The translations under genes and the position numbers were made by a program. Shown one piece after another: positions 12,401-25,832 of a DNA stretch of 64,000 nt. Within the stretch, counting starts at the first letter, position 1; every line of letters starts with the position of its first letter. Below the pieces are notes generated by a model. That model searched no databases. It worked only from the letters and a program-made list of their open reading frames with translations, and had not been told where the DNA came from. Origin of the DNA: Prunella strophiata (lineage: Eukaryota; Chordata; Aves; Passeriformes; Prunellidae). The stretch covers positions 12,921,392 through 12,985,391 of the forward strand of contig JAZBQD010000001.1 of assembly GCA_036583965.1 (NCBI GenBank), read 5' to 3'.

Positions 12401-14395
12401 GTATTGCTTTCCAGCTAAAACTTGACCTTTGCTGCTTTTCTTCTTCAACAAGTGACACCAATAAAATTACACAGCAGACAAAAAAAGCAAATAAATAATC
12501 CAGCTATGAAAGACTTATCTTGGAGCTGTGGGAAAATATATATTGGATATGACATTCAGGAATTGATTAAATCACCACACTTGCAATTCTTGAGAGAAAG
12601 ACTACAAGCAAAGTTTGCAGAGTTTGCAGCAGGTATGCAGCAATATCCATGAAAAGTAAAAGCAAAACTTCTGAGAGTGTGTGTGGCATTTGGCAGGACT
12701 GAAACACTCAGAGAATATTAGAATGTTTCAAGTTGGAAGGGATAATATTGTGAGTTTCATTCATACAGATATCATTCTCACTCAGTTTACATCCTACCAA
12801 AACTCTGCTTGTTCAGAAACCAGAAATTTGTTGGCCAGAAGGTTTCCAAGTAGGGAGCAAACAGGAATTGCCCACTTCATAGCTGTATAATACCCTTTAT
12901 AGGTAGTGTCAGTCTGTTCTCAGTGGTCATGCAGCCAGGCTCCAGGAATGTGCCATCAAAGCTGGCTGGCATTTGGCTGGAGCAGAAAGGAGAAATACTG
13001 AGGGAATTGGGAAGGGAAGTGTCTTTCCAGAACTGATTTAAAATATAGTGCTGGAAAGACAATAACAGACATTTTTATGCAGTACATTTCATCCCCAGAT
13101 TTGGTTAATCTTTAATAGCTGCTCTCACTACTGGGGCTGTTGTGTGGATGAGAGGACAGTCCCTCTCTATTCTGAACCAGAAAGAATGTGCAGAAAGCAG
13201 AGACACACAAATTAAATCCAGCCAACATTTTCATGACTTTATTTATGTTGGGAAGGTGAAAGACAGAGCAGACTTTCTAGGCTATTTTGGTAACTGGAAT
13301 GATTTAAAAACGTGGCTAGGCAACAGTGTGTACAGACCTTAGGCTGCTCTGCCAGCTCATCTAAGTCATCATCTGCAGCATCATTTGCTCTTTGGTTACT
13401 AGAAATCCTCAGGGCTGAGCACTCCAGTCATGCTGCAGCATTCCAGATCATTTCAGCTGGGCTTTTCTGTTTATCACCCAAGGACAAATGCCCACAGAGA
13501 ATATCACTGGATGAGCAGCTCCATTTGCCTTTGTGCTCAGCTCTTGGAGCTGGACTGAGGATGCAGTGCCCAGCCTGTGTGGATGCACATCAGCTGCAGA
13601 GAGGAGTCACTGCAGCTGCAAGGTCCTGCAGCTTGTTATGGTGTGACACTGGAGGCTGAAAATCTTGCCTGCTGTGACAAGGGAATGAGCAGCAGAGAGG
13701 TGAGAGCCTGGGCTCCTGATTTCCAAATCTCCATGCGCTGTAGGAAAGGCCAGTGGTCCCTAAGTGGGACCTCTCCTCCAGCAGGGCTGGGCTGCTGTCC
13801 CAGGAGGAGGGGAGCTCCATCCCCTCACTGCTGTGGCCCTCACAAACACAGGTGGGTGCCTAACCATGAATGTAGAGATTTCTGCAGCCAAATCTGGAGA
13901 TGGTGTTTAGATTTCTCTGGGCTGGGCACTGGGCTGCAGCAATCTGGTTGCTCTCCAAGGCCAGACTTACACAGCACCTGGGTCACAGTCTGAATTTCAC
14001 CCTTAAGCACAAGTCCTCATCTCAGTGTTCTCTGAAGTCCTCCTTGGGCTTTTAAACCTTTGCCCTGACAAGATATGATCTTGATAAGATGCATGGTTTA
14101 ATAACCCTCTTAAAAATAATAAAGAAGGAAAAAATTGAGAACCCAAGTTGTGCAGTTAGGTCAAATACTCAGCTCCTTCTCCAAACTGAGCTCATCACAT
14201 TTGGAAAATTCAGGACATAGCTGTGTTGGTCCAGCTTTCCTTTGAAGCATTTTAACCTGATGTCCAAAACAAAGCAGTAAATTAGTTGAACCAGTCAGCT
14301 GAAATTCAATGTCTTTAGCTGAAATTTGGCATGCAGTTTTGCCAGCTCAGTTATAGGTTTTTTGGTTTTTGGCTTTTTTTATTTCTGTCTGTGCC

Positions 14396-14415
14396 TTTTT
14401 TTTTTTTTTTTTTTT
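14396..14415 (+). repeat. Poly(T) run
   Basis: Twenty consecutive T residues sit in a longer pyrimidine tract running to about 14440. Read on the minus strand this is an A tail, but no recognisable retroposed body lies beside it. Confidence 0.9.
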
Positions 14416-17400
14416 CTTCCCTTCTCCTTCTTTTCTTCTGAAAAATATACTTTCCATTACAAGAAGCCCAGGAAAGTACCACCCTAACTTCTCTAATGCA
14501 GCCATTTTATTTAAATATTCTAGACACTAGAGACATTTTCTATTAAACTTACAGGTTTCTTTCTTTCTTTCATTGGAACATGGTTTTAAATGCAAAACTA
14601 TTTTGTTTCTGAGGTGTGTGGAAATGAGTGTAATGTGGAAATTCACTTTGCTCAAATGAAGCTAAACAAAGCATTAGTAAAGACACAAAAGAACATGAAT
14701 CTGATCAATGCAGGGACGTTACTTCATTTCCATTGCTGAGTTCTAGCACCAATAAAATGAGTTTTTCTCCAGATAGGTCTTACTTCTAACAGTGAATAAT
14801 ACAGTATATTTTGAAGATTCAGTATATTTTGAAGTATATTTTTGAAGTTTTACCAGTGCACATTTTAGGAGTCACTTCACATCAAAGTTAGCAGTGCATT
14901 GTTTAGAATTACCAAGGAAGTTTTTATACAGCTGGTTTGTTCCCTTTCCTTTTCCACCAAAGAAAGACTTTTCCACCTGGTGATACCAGCACTTTAAAAA
15001 GCTCTGTGTGATGTTTGCTCATAACATTTGGAATATTGCATCTTCACTTTGCTTGTGGGTCATTACCACCTTGAGAGGAATGGCATGGCCAAGGTTCTTG
15101 GACTGTCACTCTATTCTCCATCCTCAGCTGGTTTGAGAGCAATGCTGACTGCCAGGGATAGTCAGAGCTGCTTAGAAATTGTAAAACTGCTGCTCTTTCT
15201 CTGGATTTGCTGGCTTGTTGTTAGCAGTTCCAAAGAATCCATGGTTCTCCAGCCCAGACAGAAATATTTGCTTCTCTTCTTGAACTTGCCATGATTTCTT
15301 CTCAAATTTCCTTCAATGTCAGTAAGGGAAGCAGAAATAAACAAACCAAAATACATGAACTTTACAACTTTTCTAGGGAGGAAAAATCAGCTAAGGCAGC
15401 TTTCTAAGGAAGCAGAAACCAAGCTGAAATTGGCTTTTTAAAATTCAGCTTTAAGGCTTGACCTTGGGTTCTTTAGGTCACATGAGCACCAGCATTTCTA
15501 TAGATGTTTAGTTCCAAATAAAGCCCCAGAAGAATAACAGCATACAAAAGAATCATCTTATGGCTACAAAGGAAAGTTTTAATTTCCCAGAATCATGCAT
15601 TTGAAAGGTTTCCTGGGAGTGATACTATTCTATTCTTATATCTCTATACCAAGTGAGTGAGAATTAGATGTAGTATCCTTTAATTCTTACATTCATTTCT
15701 TAATCAAGATGGAATCTCAATCTTATTTATTACAGTGAAAATACAGAATAGCTCCACTAAACAAAATAGTACAAATACTATTCCTTTTGTGTACAAAACA
15801 TAATAATCAATGCAGTAATGGTGTGTATATGTCTTAGTTTATATGCAGATGTGTCCTTCACATCTCTTTAAATATTTCTTCAAATATTAGTGCATCAAAC
15901 TCCAGCTGCATCCTGGAAGCTCTCTCAGAGGGGTGTACCTTGGGCACTGAGCTGTGGAGGGAGAAAATAACTGTCTCACAAAAAGAAAGGTTTTAACAGA
16001 ATTCAGAATGGAATCCTTATCTCCTTTCCATTCCTTCCTTTTATTGTTGCACTTTTTTCTTTCCCTGACTCATGGAACAAAAGAAATACAGCTTAATGCA
16101 GATCTTATCTTCTGTAGGGTAGCTGTGAGACAGCAGCTCCACAAAGCCACTGTCCTTTACACAGCCCAGAGTGACTCATTAGCTGTGTCAAGGGCTGTTT
16201 GCTCTTCTGATCTGCTCCTCCACAGAGCTGCACCCAGCAGCCTGTTTGCACACAGGATTCCTGCCCTCTGTGTATGGATTGCTGTAAATAAAAACACTTC
16301 CTGCCCCTTTCTCCTGCCTGCCAGAGCTGCTGTGCTCCAGCTGGGAGGTTGCTCCTGTCCCTGGTGGTGCCCAGGGCTCCCCAAGGCTGCTCCAGCAGGA
16401 GCAGGCAGCTGGTCCATGGAGGTGGGAGCTGGGACTGCCATTTCAGAATATCAGCAGTTCTGAGACATATCTGACATCCCTTTGGGATTTGGGACAGGCC
16501 CACCCCGTGGGTTTTCCATCTCAAAGCCATCTGTAACTTTCCAGAGTGAGCTTTTGTTTTCCTGGCAGAGCATCCAGCCCATGCCCAGGCCAGGGCTGCT
16601 TGGCTCACCTCTGTGTTGGAGGGGATGGCTGCTTCCATCCAGAGGAGAAATCCCCCACTGCCATCACTGGACAACATGCAGTAAATGATGGAGCTGAGGA
16701 TAATCTACTAATTAGGAACTGACTCCATGTCTTTGCCCTATCAGTCTTTCTATCAGAAATGTATGAGTCCACATGAGGAAAATGCTACTCTTTGTGTCAG
16801 TCATAGAAGATGATTAAAATCAGATTTTTTTTTACTAAGATGCAGCTCTATAAACATCAACAAAATGGACAAGAGCAAGTAGAGTTTGATAGGAGGAGAG
16901 AGAGCTTCATCTTTGTCCATCACTGCAACTAAACTTGGTTCCATTGTTTCTAGTTTATCAAAGTTCAGCCTAAGGCTTTAGAAGTTCAAACACTCATATG
17001 ATCTTTCTCCCTTCTCTACTCTAAGAAGTCCAGACTAGTTATTGCATGCTATTTTTGTTCTTGGTCCATCTCTATAGAGTTTGAGTGGGAAACCTGCAGC
17101 AGCACAGATGGATTATTTCTCCTTTTGCAGCTTTTTTTCTGTGTATGTATTTGGTGACTCCAAAGTTGGAAAATGAGAACCCAACCTCCCATCACACAGC
17201 AGCAATTCCCAGTGGGCAGACTGTTAGAGATGAAACAGCAAATCACAAGCACTGTATAGAGATTTAAAAGAGGAAAATTAAAAGCTGTATCATCTGATTA
17301 ACCTCTGTGTCTCACATTTGAAAATTAAAGATAATTATGTTTACTTTCATGTTAGCCTAGAAATAATTCTCTGAGAATTTGAAAGCCCAGAGCATTGTCA

Positions 17401-20000
17401 TTTACTTAGAGCTTAGATTCCTCTATGCAGCTTTTAATATGTTATACACAAACCCATGTCTTTACTGGTTTTGGATATCTTTACAAGACATTATCTGCAA
17501 TATAGATCCTTATTTTTACCATACCCTCTTCCTCCCACTGTGCTACAGCTTCCCTGTTGAACAAACCTGGGATGAAAAGCTGATGGTTTAGTCACACACT
17601 ATAATTAAGTGATGGCTAAAGTCAAGTCCCTGATTTTCCAGACAATCTCTTCTTTTTGTTTTCTTTTCTATTCTTTCCACTGACTATGAAGAATAGAAAT
17701 AGAAATCTGTTCCAGGTGAACAGAATTGTCTGAAACAAATTACTTTAATGATGATGCCTTTTCCACGAATCAATGATGCACATTAAAGATTCAGAATGCA
17801 CTTTAGAGCAATCCAAAATGTGGAAAATAGCAAGATACCAGTGTGATCCCCCTTTAAATTATAGATTGAGAATTAGATTCTACTTCCAACCATGCAGGTG
17901 CAAATCCATTAATTTCAGAGCAGCTGAAAGTCTGCAGGTTGATTTTGAAAAATATGTGAAGCAATAGTTTAGCTCTCTTTTTCTCCACTGCATATTTATT
18001 TATCTATCTGTATGTTGGAAAACCTTCCACATCAAATGTCTGTATAAGCTTTGACACAGTTTTCAACCTTTCTGATAGACCCCAAAGAAATTCTAGGTAG
18101 TTTTTAAATGCACACTAGCAAATCCAATCTGTTCTTAACTCCCCCTTCGTGCATCCTTCTGAATCAATGAAGCATAGAATTTTTTACCTTTTTTAGGCAC
18201 AACAGAAGGACACACCTAAATGATGCATTGCTGGTGAAGGAAGAGCTATAACAAAAAAAAAATTTTGACACTTCTTTGGACAGAACCTCAGCTGTGGTAA
18301 ACTGAGAAAATCAGCCAGAAGTCAACACATACCTCAAGGGGAGATCTAAGTCACATGCTCTGCATCTGAGGAGGTCAATGTACAGGGTAAAAATGCATGC
18401 TGATCTATCATTTCAGAGGTAATAAAACTGAGTTATAAAGAATTGTGAGCATTTCCTTCCAAAATTAAAAAGTGACTAGAGGGAAGAAAGACCAGGAGTT
18501 CCATCTTTATAAATTAGAGCAACTCCTGTCATGAGAATTAACCTGGTGTGGGGTTCATAGACTTTATTTTGCCAGACCTTGCCTCCATGAGTGCAGCAAA
18601 GGGAGTTGTCAAGCAGCTTAATGAGGTTCCTGGCCTGCAACTTCTAAGAAAATGAACCCCATGATTTTTTTATTCCCTTATGCAGTGAGTACCAGACTCC
18701 TCCATCCTCAGACAGCACAGTCTGTATTTGCAAGAATTTGCAGATAGATTTAGATAAATTTGTCTGAGTAACAAAATAACATGAGGATTAAGAATTGCCT
18801 ATAAAATGTGAGCTTTGGTAATAAACCAGGATGTGTGGGAGTTCTGCTCTGAGGCAGCAGTATGTCTTGAGTCAAGGAGACTCAGTGAATAAAACCCTCT
18901 CAGCATGGTATTAAATGAAGTTCTTGCTAATTTTGGCTTGGCTTGTGATAGATGGGAATACATTAATTTTCCATAAGCAGGAAAGCCCTGTGTGTTTTCT
19001 TTTCAGTAGTAATGGAAGTTAAAATACTTTTAGAGGGCTTTGAGGAGGAGAAGGAGAGAACAGAGATCTGCCAGCACTTTTTCAGCTGCCCCTTCTCATC
19101 CCAGATTGCTGCATGCAGCAGGGGTAGGTGATGCACATGCTGAAAACTGTCCAAGGAAAAGGATGAAGTTCACAGAAATGAATGGAAAAGACCATTACAA
19201 CTGTGTTGTCTTGCACAAATTATTTTTTTTACCTCTGAGCTTCATCCTTCTGCTATCAATGGAAGCATTCCAGAGAATGTGATTTTAAATGGAAAAAGAT
19301 GTAAACATTTTGCTTTGGTGTGCCAGAGACAGGCTTAATTATCTGGAGATTTGCTGGATATGTCTGCTAACCATTACAGGCTGAATTAAATCCTTTTGAA
19401 AAGCCAGGTCTCATTCCTCTTTACTGTTCTTTGCATCTAAACAAACCCCCTGATAAAACATGCATATTTGTGTTTATCAGGCAAGTTCTGCAATCTCTTT
19501 GTTCCTTTTTCCTTTGCCATTTGTACTCAGGATGTGCATGTTTGATGAAGTGATTCTGCCCTGCTAATGCTCCTCCAGTGGCTCAAGGGGCTTCTGAAGA
19601 GTCCAAGTGAAGTAATTATTTACATCCTTCTGTGCTGCAAAGACAACCTGAATATCATGGAGGGGTTATATCTCTAAGCTCTATCCAGGTAGAAACACTG
19701 AAGTGACTGAGTGCTTGATGAGAAATAAAACTTGAGAAGCATGGACTGCCCCACTCCATCTCAGCCAGGCATGGATTCTGAAGGTTAATAAAGCTCCCCT
19801 TTGTGTGTGGGTACTCTGCTGCTCACAGATGAATGGAACTTTCTGCTCCCTCCTGCTCTCTTTAGGGTGGGGCTCTGTGTTATTGAAGCTGAAGAGCCCA
19901 CCCAATCATTATCCATATTTTCTTCACCATTTCTGTCTGGGAAAAAGAAAGCATAACTGGCAATAACATTTCTAAAGCCTGAGGCTGAAAGCAAGTGATG

Positions 20001-20024
20001 CTCAAGCTCAAGCTCAAGCTCAAG
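20001..20024 (+). repeat. Hexanucleotide (CTCAAG)4
   Basis: Four perfect copies of CTCAAG. This is a short microsatellite without an evident role. Confidence 0.95.
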
Positions 20025-21551
20025 TGAGAAATTAACCTGGTTTCTGAAGGGCTGCTCCTGCTGCTGCCTTTCTCCTGCCTCTCCCAAGAAGGAATTTTAT
20101 TTCAGAAGAATTCTCACGTTGATGAGCATCTGCAGGACAGATTATTTATGTCAGAAACCAGGCAAGGATGAACTTGTGCCCATCTCCCCATTTATACCCC
20201 CATTTGTGTTCTAAAGAAGTTCTCAGATCAGAAGATGAGCTTTTATCTTTTTTTTCTCTTTCCTTACAGAAAGCAAATTGAAAAGAAGGTCAATATAAAG
20301 ATGAAGAAGTCAGGATCTGTCTGAGATCTCTTCCTGAAATTTGTTTACTCCTTCATTACTCTGTATATATGAAGTGGTGTTTAAATTCCAGGCTCCTATT
20401 AAGGCTTTTTAGAGAAAACAATGGAATTTCACAAGCTTTGGAGCCTGTGCACTCCCAAATTGCTGGAACCTGACAAATTACAGAGGTGGAACCTATTCCT
20501 GGGTTTGTAGATGTGGATTTGAGGCTGCTTTTCTATCAGCCACCAGCCAAATTTCATGGTGCTTGGTGGTCTGGTTCAAGCCTGTGTGTGATCCCAGAGT
20601 CAGGAGAGTGCTCTTCTTTCTCTTCTCTGGAAAGCAGACATCAGTCAAAAGAGACTCCTTTGGCTTCTGCTGGAGAAAGCCACACTGTCAAGAAACCACA
20701 AACTGTTCATTTAATTCTTCTGCTAAGAAAAACAGTTTGAACCATCTATATTCCTACATAATGGACACTGGCCATGCTTAATTTTTAATTTTAGCCATGT
20801 GCTATTAATTTTAGTGCCATCCTAGATTTCCTGGTCTGTCACTTACTGCTCTCACTGAAATGGGACATGCACAGCAAGCCAGCTAAAATGTGGCTGTGGC
20901 ACAGCCAGGCTGGCTGACTCCCAGGATTTCCCTGGCCCTGCTCTGCTCTATTCCACTGCTTTCAACTTGCAGCTTTCTCTTCATATTATTTATTGCTGCT
21001 GAGGGTTAATTAAAAGGCAATTTCTGCTTAGGTCTAACTCTCTGAATACACAGTTAAACCTGGCAGAAACCTTCTGAGGTAAGTTAGTAAGTTTAAAAAC
21101 CACACAGAGCTTTTTGCATCCCTCTCCTCCCCGTGTACTTTACAAGTCAGCTTCACAACTACAAGAACTTTTTCAACTGTATGAAAGCCCAGAGAGTGCA
21201 GCCCTCACCACTGGCTGTGTTGATTAACACTTTTAGCTTGTGAGGAGAAGAGAGCCCTTGCAGACAGAGCCTCTTCTGCAGGAACATTTTCCATTGCTGA
21301 TCTCCTCCTGCGTGCTCCTGCTGCCAATGACACACAGCCCATCATCTTTCCAAGCCATTGTACTTTGTTTTCCTCAAACAAAATGATCTAAGAGTGGCAA
21401 GGGTGTGCTTTTGCAGTAGTCTCTGGAAAGGCTTATTGCTGCCATCTGTCTCAGCTCAGCTTAACCTCCACTCATGTTCTGTGCCATGATTGGTGCCATT
21501 TACTCTGTAGGTAAATACAAAGTCTTTTCACCCAGTATCCCAATTCTAAAA

Positions 21552-21847
21552 GTAAGTTAGAGGAAAGTGGTTTAATCGTGGGCAAAATAAAGTAATAATA
21601 TTTTGAGGATGCAAGCATTTTTTTTATTTCCCTTTAAAATAATTTTTTGAAGAATTGAGTTTATTCAATTTTCTCTTTTGAGACATTTGGTCTTAAATAC
21701 AGTTTTAGCAAAGTAAATTTTTCAAAGGGGTGAGTTTCACTTGGAAAACATCAAAATAAAAAAATGCTTCACTATTTCCAAGAGGAAACATTTCATTTAA
21801 AAACCTGTCAAAGGAAAATGTGGTTACACTTAGTAAAAAAGCCATGG
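21552..21847. repeat. Unidentified ~290-bp interspersed repeat, copy 1
   Basis: This segment aligns along its whole length, in the same orientation, with 24328-24617. Shared blocks include AGTTAGAGGAAAGTGGTTTA at the start and ATGCTTCACTATTTCCAAGA with its long continuation near the end. By eye roughly nine bases in ten agree. No long open frame, terminal inverted repeat or A tail is evident, and no clear target-site duplication is seen at this copy. I do not recognise the family. Confidence 0.85.
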
Positions 21848-23056
21848 TCAGCTTTTTCAGCTGGGAGGTAAAATCTAAATCAATACAAGTTACAGTCCCC
21901 CTAAAAGTCATCTGCTCCAGAAACAGGGGCTGACTGTCTGATACCTCAGCCACCATGCTCCTGAAGTTTTACACCTCTTGTTTTTCAGCTGTCCCAGTTG
22001 TAAACCAGAAGCAGGGACAGACTGGATCCCTGCACCCCACCTGATTTCTCCTCTTTCCCTCCCTCCTCAGCCTTTGAAGCACTGGCACACTCAGTGCCTG
22101 CCCTCCCTCAGCCTCTCTGTGTGCCACCAAGGCTCAGAGGTGCAAATTCAGTGTCTCACACCCCCAGTGGGCTGTGGAGGGAGGAAATTGGGTGGAGGAG
22201 TGAACAGTGAACAGCTCTGCTGCTCTTAGACCTGGCTGGGATGGGAGCTCCTGGCAGCCCACACCTGACTCCTCTCCTGGCAGCTCTGTGTGCCCAGGCT
22301 GACAGGAGGGGACAGGGCAGCTCAGCTTTCCTGCCCTTCTTCCTTCAGCTCCTCTGCTGAAAGTGCATGTTTGATAAAAATCTTCTGTAATACAGCCAGC
22401 CAGCCATTAAGAATCAGTGCAAATCCAGCAAAGCCTCAGAGATGAAAACAACTCCTGGCCACAGGGAAAGGGGGTGGCATCCAAACTGCTGCCCTGGCAG
22501 CACAGTCTCTGGGAAATGTGGGAGCTTTGTTTCCCAACAGGAGTGACTGCATGGCCACCAAATGCCCTCCTGCCTGAAGCACCCAATGCCACCTGCTGCT
22601 CCACTGATGCTGGAGGGGCAGGATAAGGGTAAATTGGTGTGATGGCAAAATGTGCTCTGAGGACCAGCAACGCTGCTCCTTTTCCTCTATGGAACAATTT
22701 TTCCAGTTAAAATTAAAAGCCTGGACTTGTTTCCTTTTTCTTTTTTTTTTACCTAGCAAGAATCTCAACATGCAGCAGAAAGTTTCTCACCCTGATCCCC
22801 AGTGCAATCAGCCCCTTGCCATGGGGGGCTGGGTAGGCAGACACAGCATCATTCCTAAATTTCTCATTAAGGAGCAGCTAAATGCACCAGGTCTGCTTGA
22901 AATGCAAATTATGTCTGTGTGATTCACTGACACTGGTGACAGTTTTCTCTCAGCTCAGGTTAGGTCTTCCCACTTGTTCAACTCACACTGCAAGAACACT
23001 CAAAGTGAGCTACAGTCAGCTGAAAACATCAGAGCTGAATAAAATCTTGCAAGAAG

Positions 23057-23179
23057 AATAAAATAAAATAAAATAAAATAAAATAAAATAAAATAAAATA
23101 AAATAAAATAATAAAATAAAATAAAATAAAATAAAATAAAATAAAATAAAATAAAATAAAATAAAATAAAATATAAAAT
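23057..23179 (+). repeat. (AAAAT)n pentanucleotide microsatellite
   Basis: About 24 copies of AATAA/AAAAT, with one copy shortened by a base near 23108 and a degenerate right end. This is a typical A-rich pentanucleotide expansion. Confidence 0.98.
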
Positions 23180-24120
23180 GGATTTTAGAAGAAGAAGTAG
23201 GGTCTACTGAGGACTTGAATTCACCTATGATCCTACCATACTGCAGAGCTCACCATTTGTCCACTTCTTTTCCTTTATCTGCCTCTTGTATGTAGATGGT
23301 AAGAACTCCAAGGGGGAGTTCAAAAGCTGAGGGTGTGGTACCTGCTCAGGGGGCTCTAGTCTTCACTGGTCCAGCAACACTCATGGGGTGGGGGTGACTG
23401 AAAATTAAATCAGAAAAAGTGAGAGAAAAGAGATTGGGCATTTAAGAATGGTGAAGTGCTGGAAAGCACATGTGGAGCTGAGTTCTAACTTTGTTAGATT
23501 GACTAAAAAAGCCAGTGCTCAGACAGAAACACAGGAAGACAGGAGGTAGCTAAGGGCTCTAGAACTGTTGGGAATGGTGAGTCTGTTGTTCCATGCTCTT
23601 ATCCTTCACAGCACTTAAAAACCTATTCTCTGAGTTGTTTGTCCACAAGAAATAAAATATTTTGTTTAACAGACTGATCAGATCTTGGACAACACAGAAA
23701 TGTGGGTGGGGCTGGGAAATCAGAGAGTGAAATGCAGGGCTGCAAAGAGCACTCAGGTTTTTTCCACTTCACCTGATTGCCCCAGCCCAGTCCCAGCCCA
23801 TGCAGGCACTTGCTGTTCACTTTGCTGGAGGTAGAAGAGCAGGACTGTGCCTGTTTCTGTTTGAAGTTGCTAAGTTATGAAACCACAGGTTCCACAGCAG
23901 ACTCAGGGGTGAGTAGGCTTTGCTTCCACCTCAAAAGAGCCATGAAATGGCCACAGGGAACAGCAGCTCCACAGTGGCCTTGCCACAAAAGGTAAAGGAA
24001 AAAGAAGAATTCAACTGCACCTGGCCAATGTGGGCAAACCTGTGCAGCTCTGCCTGAGCTGTGCTCCTGTCAGCAGATACATTTGTGTAGAGCAGCCCAG
24101 ATCAAGGAAGCATGGAGACA

Positions 24121-24322
24121 TTAGAATCACAGAATCATGGAATTGTTCAGGCTGGAAAAGGCTTTTAAGTTCATCAGTTATTCATCTCCATGCTCACCAC
24201 CAGCCCACATCCTCCAGTGCCACATCCACACTTCCAGGGATGGTGACTCTGCCACTTCTCTGAGCATCTGTTTCACTGCTTAACAACCCTTGCTGGGAAG
24301 AAAATTTTCCTAACATGCAATC
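24121..24322 (-). mobile_element. CR1 LINE fragment, left part
   Basis: It begins with the reverse complement of the CR1 terminal repeats (AGAATCACAGAATCATGG) and continues through the diverged CR1 3' region to GAAGAAAATTTTCCTAACAT and CAATCT, in the order expected for CR1 on the minus strand. The element is interrupted here by the ~290-bp repeat and resumes near 24623. Confidence 0.8.
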
Positions 24323-24327
24323 TAAAA

Positions 24328-24617
24328 GAAAGTTAGAGGAAAGTGGTTTAATCATGAGCAAAATAAAGTAGTAATATTTCGGAGATGCAAACATTCCCTC
24401 TTTAAACAGATTTTTTTTAAGAATTTAGTTTATTCCATTTTCTCTTTTAAGATATCTAGTTTTAAATACAGCTCTAGCAAAGTAGGCTTTTTCAAAAGGG
24501 TGAGTTTCATTTGGAAAATATCAAAATAAAAAAATGCTTCACTATTTCCAAGAGGAAACATTTCATTTAAAAACCTGTCAAAGGAAAATGTGTCTACATT
24601 TAGTAAAAATTCCCTGG
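24328..24617. repeat. Unidentified ~290-bp repeat, copy 2, inserted in CR1
   Basis: This is the same unit as 21552-21847. Here it separates two parts of one CR1 that would otherwise be contiguous. The bases TAAAA occur immediately left (24323-24327) and right (24618-24622), a candidate 5-bp target-site duplication, although A-rich sequence makes this weak. The interruption shows that the unit can move or be copied, and that it is younger than the CR1 it sits in. Confidence 0.8.
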
Positions 24618-24622
24618 TAAAA

Positions 24623-24670
24623 AACCCTCCACTGGCACAACCTGAGGCCACTTCTTTGCTACATGGAGAA
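24623..24670 (-). mobile_element. CR1 LINE fragment, right part
   Basis: CCCTCCACTGGCACAACCTG and the following GAGGCCACTTCTTTG match the CR1 block that normally directly follows the point where the left part (24121-24322) stops. This supports one CR1 split by the inserted repeat. Confidence 0.65.
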
Positions 24671-25832
24671 CAGACTGACCTTACTACAATCTCCTCCCAG
24701 GTAACTGTAGAGAGCAATTAGGGCTCCCTCAATAAAAGTGCCTATAAACTCTGAGTCACAGAGTAGCCTTTTTGCAGTTCCCATAGTTTTCTATCATATC
24801 AGTTTTGATTCAAAGTGACTTATTTTTCATTATAATCCATGAGAAGGAAAAAAGACAAGGGCACATTTTGTATTTTAAAGCCACTAGGAATGTCAGGTAG
24901 ATATTTTGCACTTTTTCTGGAGATTTCTGGAAAAAATAAATAGTTCTTTTTCATCTGTGGATGTAATTGTTCTTCTAAGAGGAATCCAGGTGCCACCTTC
25001 CCTAAGAAGCAGCCTCAAGATAAACCCAGCCTTATACTCACAGATTTAATAACTTTCAGTCCATTGCCTTTTTAGGATTATTACCAGCATACTTAGCTTA
25101 ATTTAAAACATTTTTCAAATTAAAGTCCAATCCGAAGTGTCTTTGCATCTAACCAGAATATTCTCTGCAGGAAACTTGCTGTTTCAGTACCTGGAACAAT
25201 GGAAACCATTTAGACTGGTACCCTTGTTTCACAATGGCACTGCTCTTAGGTCTGGTGTGCAGAGTCTTCTCAGGAGAGTTGTAGCAATGCTCTGGTAATA
25301 AAGAGGGAAAAGCCCTGCTGAAACATCTGATGGTTCTGGGAAGAGCTGCATTACATAAGTTGTTTTCTCCAGACCATTCAGTCCCTCCATATTTTTGAAT
25401 GACTAAAGAGATTTATCATGTAGGAAAGTTTCCTGATAAGCAACTCAACAAGTTATCACACTCCTTCAGCATGCTATTAGAAATGGATGGTTCACTTCTA
25501 CAGTTCACTGGCATTTGCTGCTCCTGCTGAGAGATTTCTGACACTCTTGCAATAATAAAAGACTTGTGTGGATGTTCAGCTAGTGTAAGATAGGGAAATA
25601 GCAACTTTTAGCTGAGACAAGCTTAATAAAGTCAGTTTTTCAGGTTTCAGAGCAGTTGGATATCACATTACAAACTGCAGCTGGAGTCTTATCTAAAATT
25701 GGGAATGGGGCACCTTTCTGGCATGTTCTGCAGTCAAACACTCCAGTAATTCCCTGGTGCTATTCTGGTCCCTTGGTGTGAGTCACCAGGCACACTGGTC
25801 ATAGCTCTGCACACGAGCAAAGGTGAAGCAGA

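Larger units (their letters stand above)
8365..21551. other. Intergenic, no gene recognised
   Basis: Mostly AT-rich sequence. Small GC-richer patches (about 9200-9760, 13350-13990 and 16100-16680) carry open frames on both strands at once, which is what composition alone produces. None shows a domain, a signal peptide with a sensible continuation, or matched splice sites that I trust. Minor repeats inside are listed separately. Confidence 0.55.

Noticed and set aside
12705..12760. Possible CR1 end (AGAATGTTTCAAGTTGGAAG)
   Set aside because: The match to the reversed CR1 terminus is short, and the continuation does not follow the element, so I could not support it.
16105..16677. 190-codon minus-strand frame
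   Set aside because: It lies in a GC-richer patch with overlapping open frames on both strands. There is no domain, and the composition looks like random GC-rich sequence.
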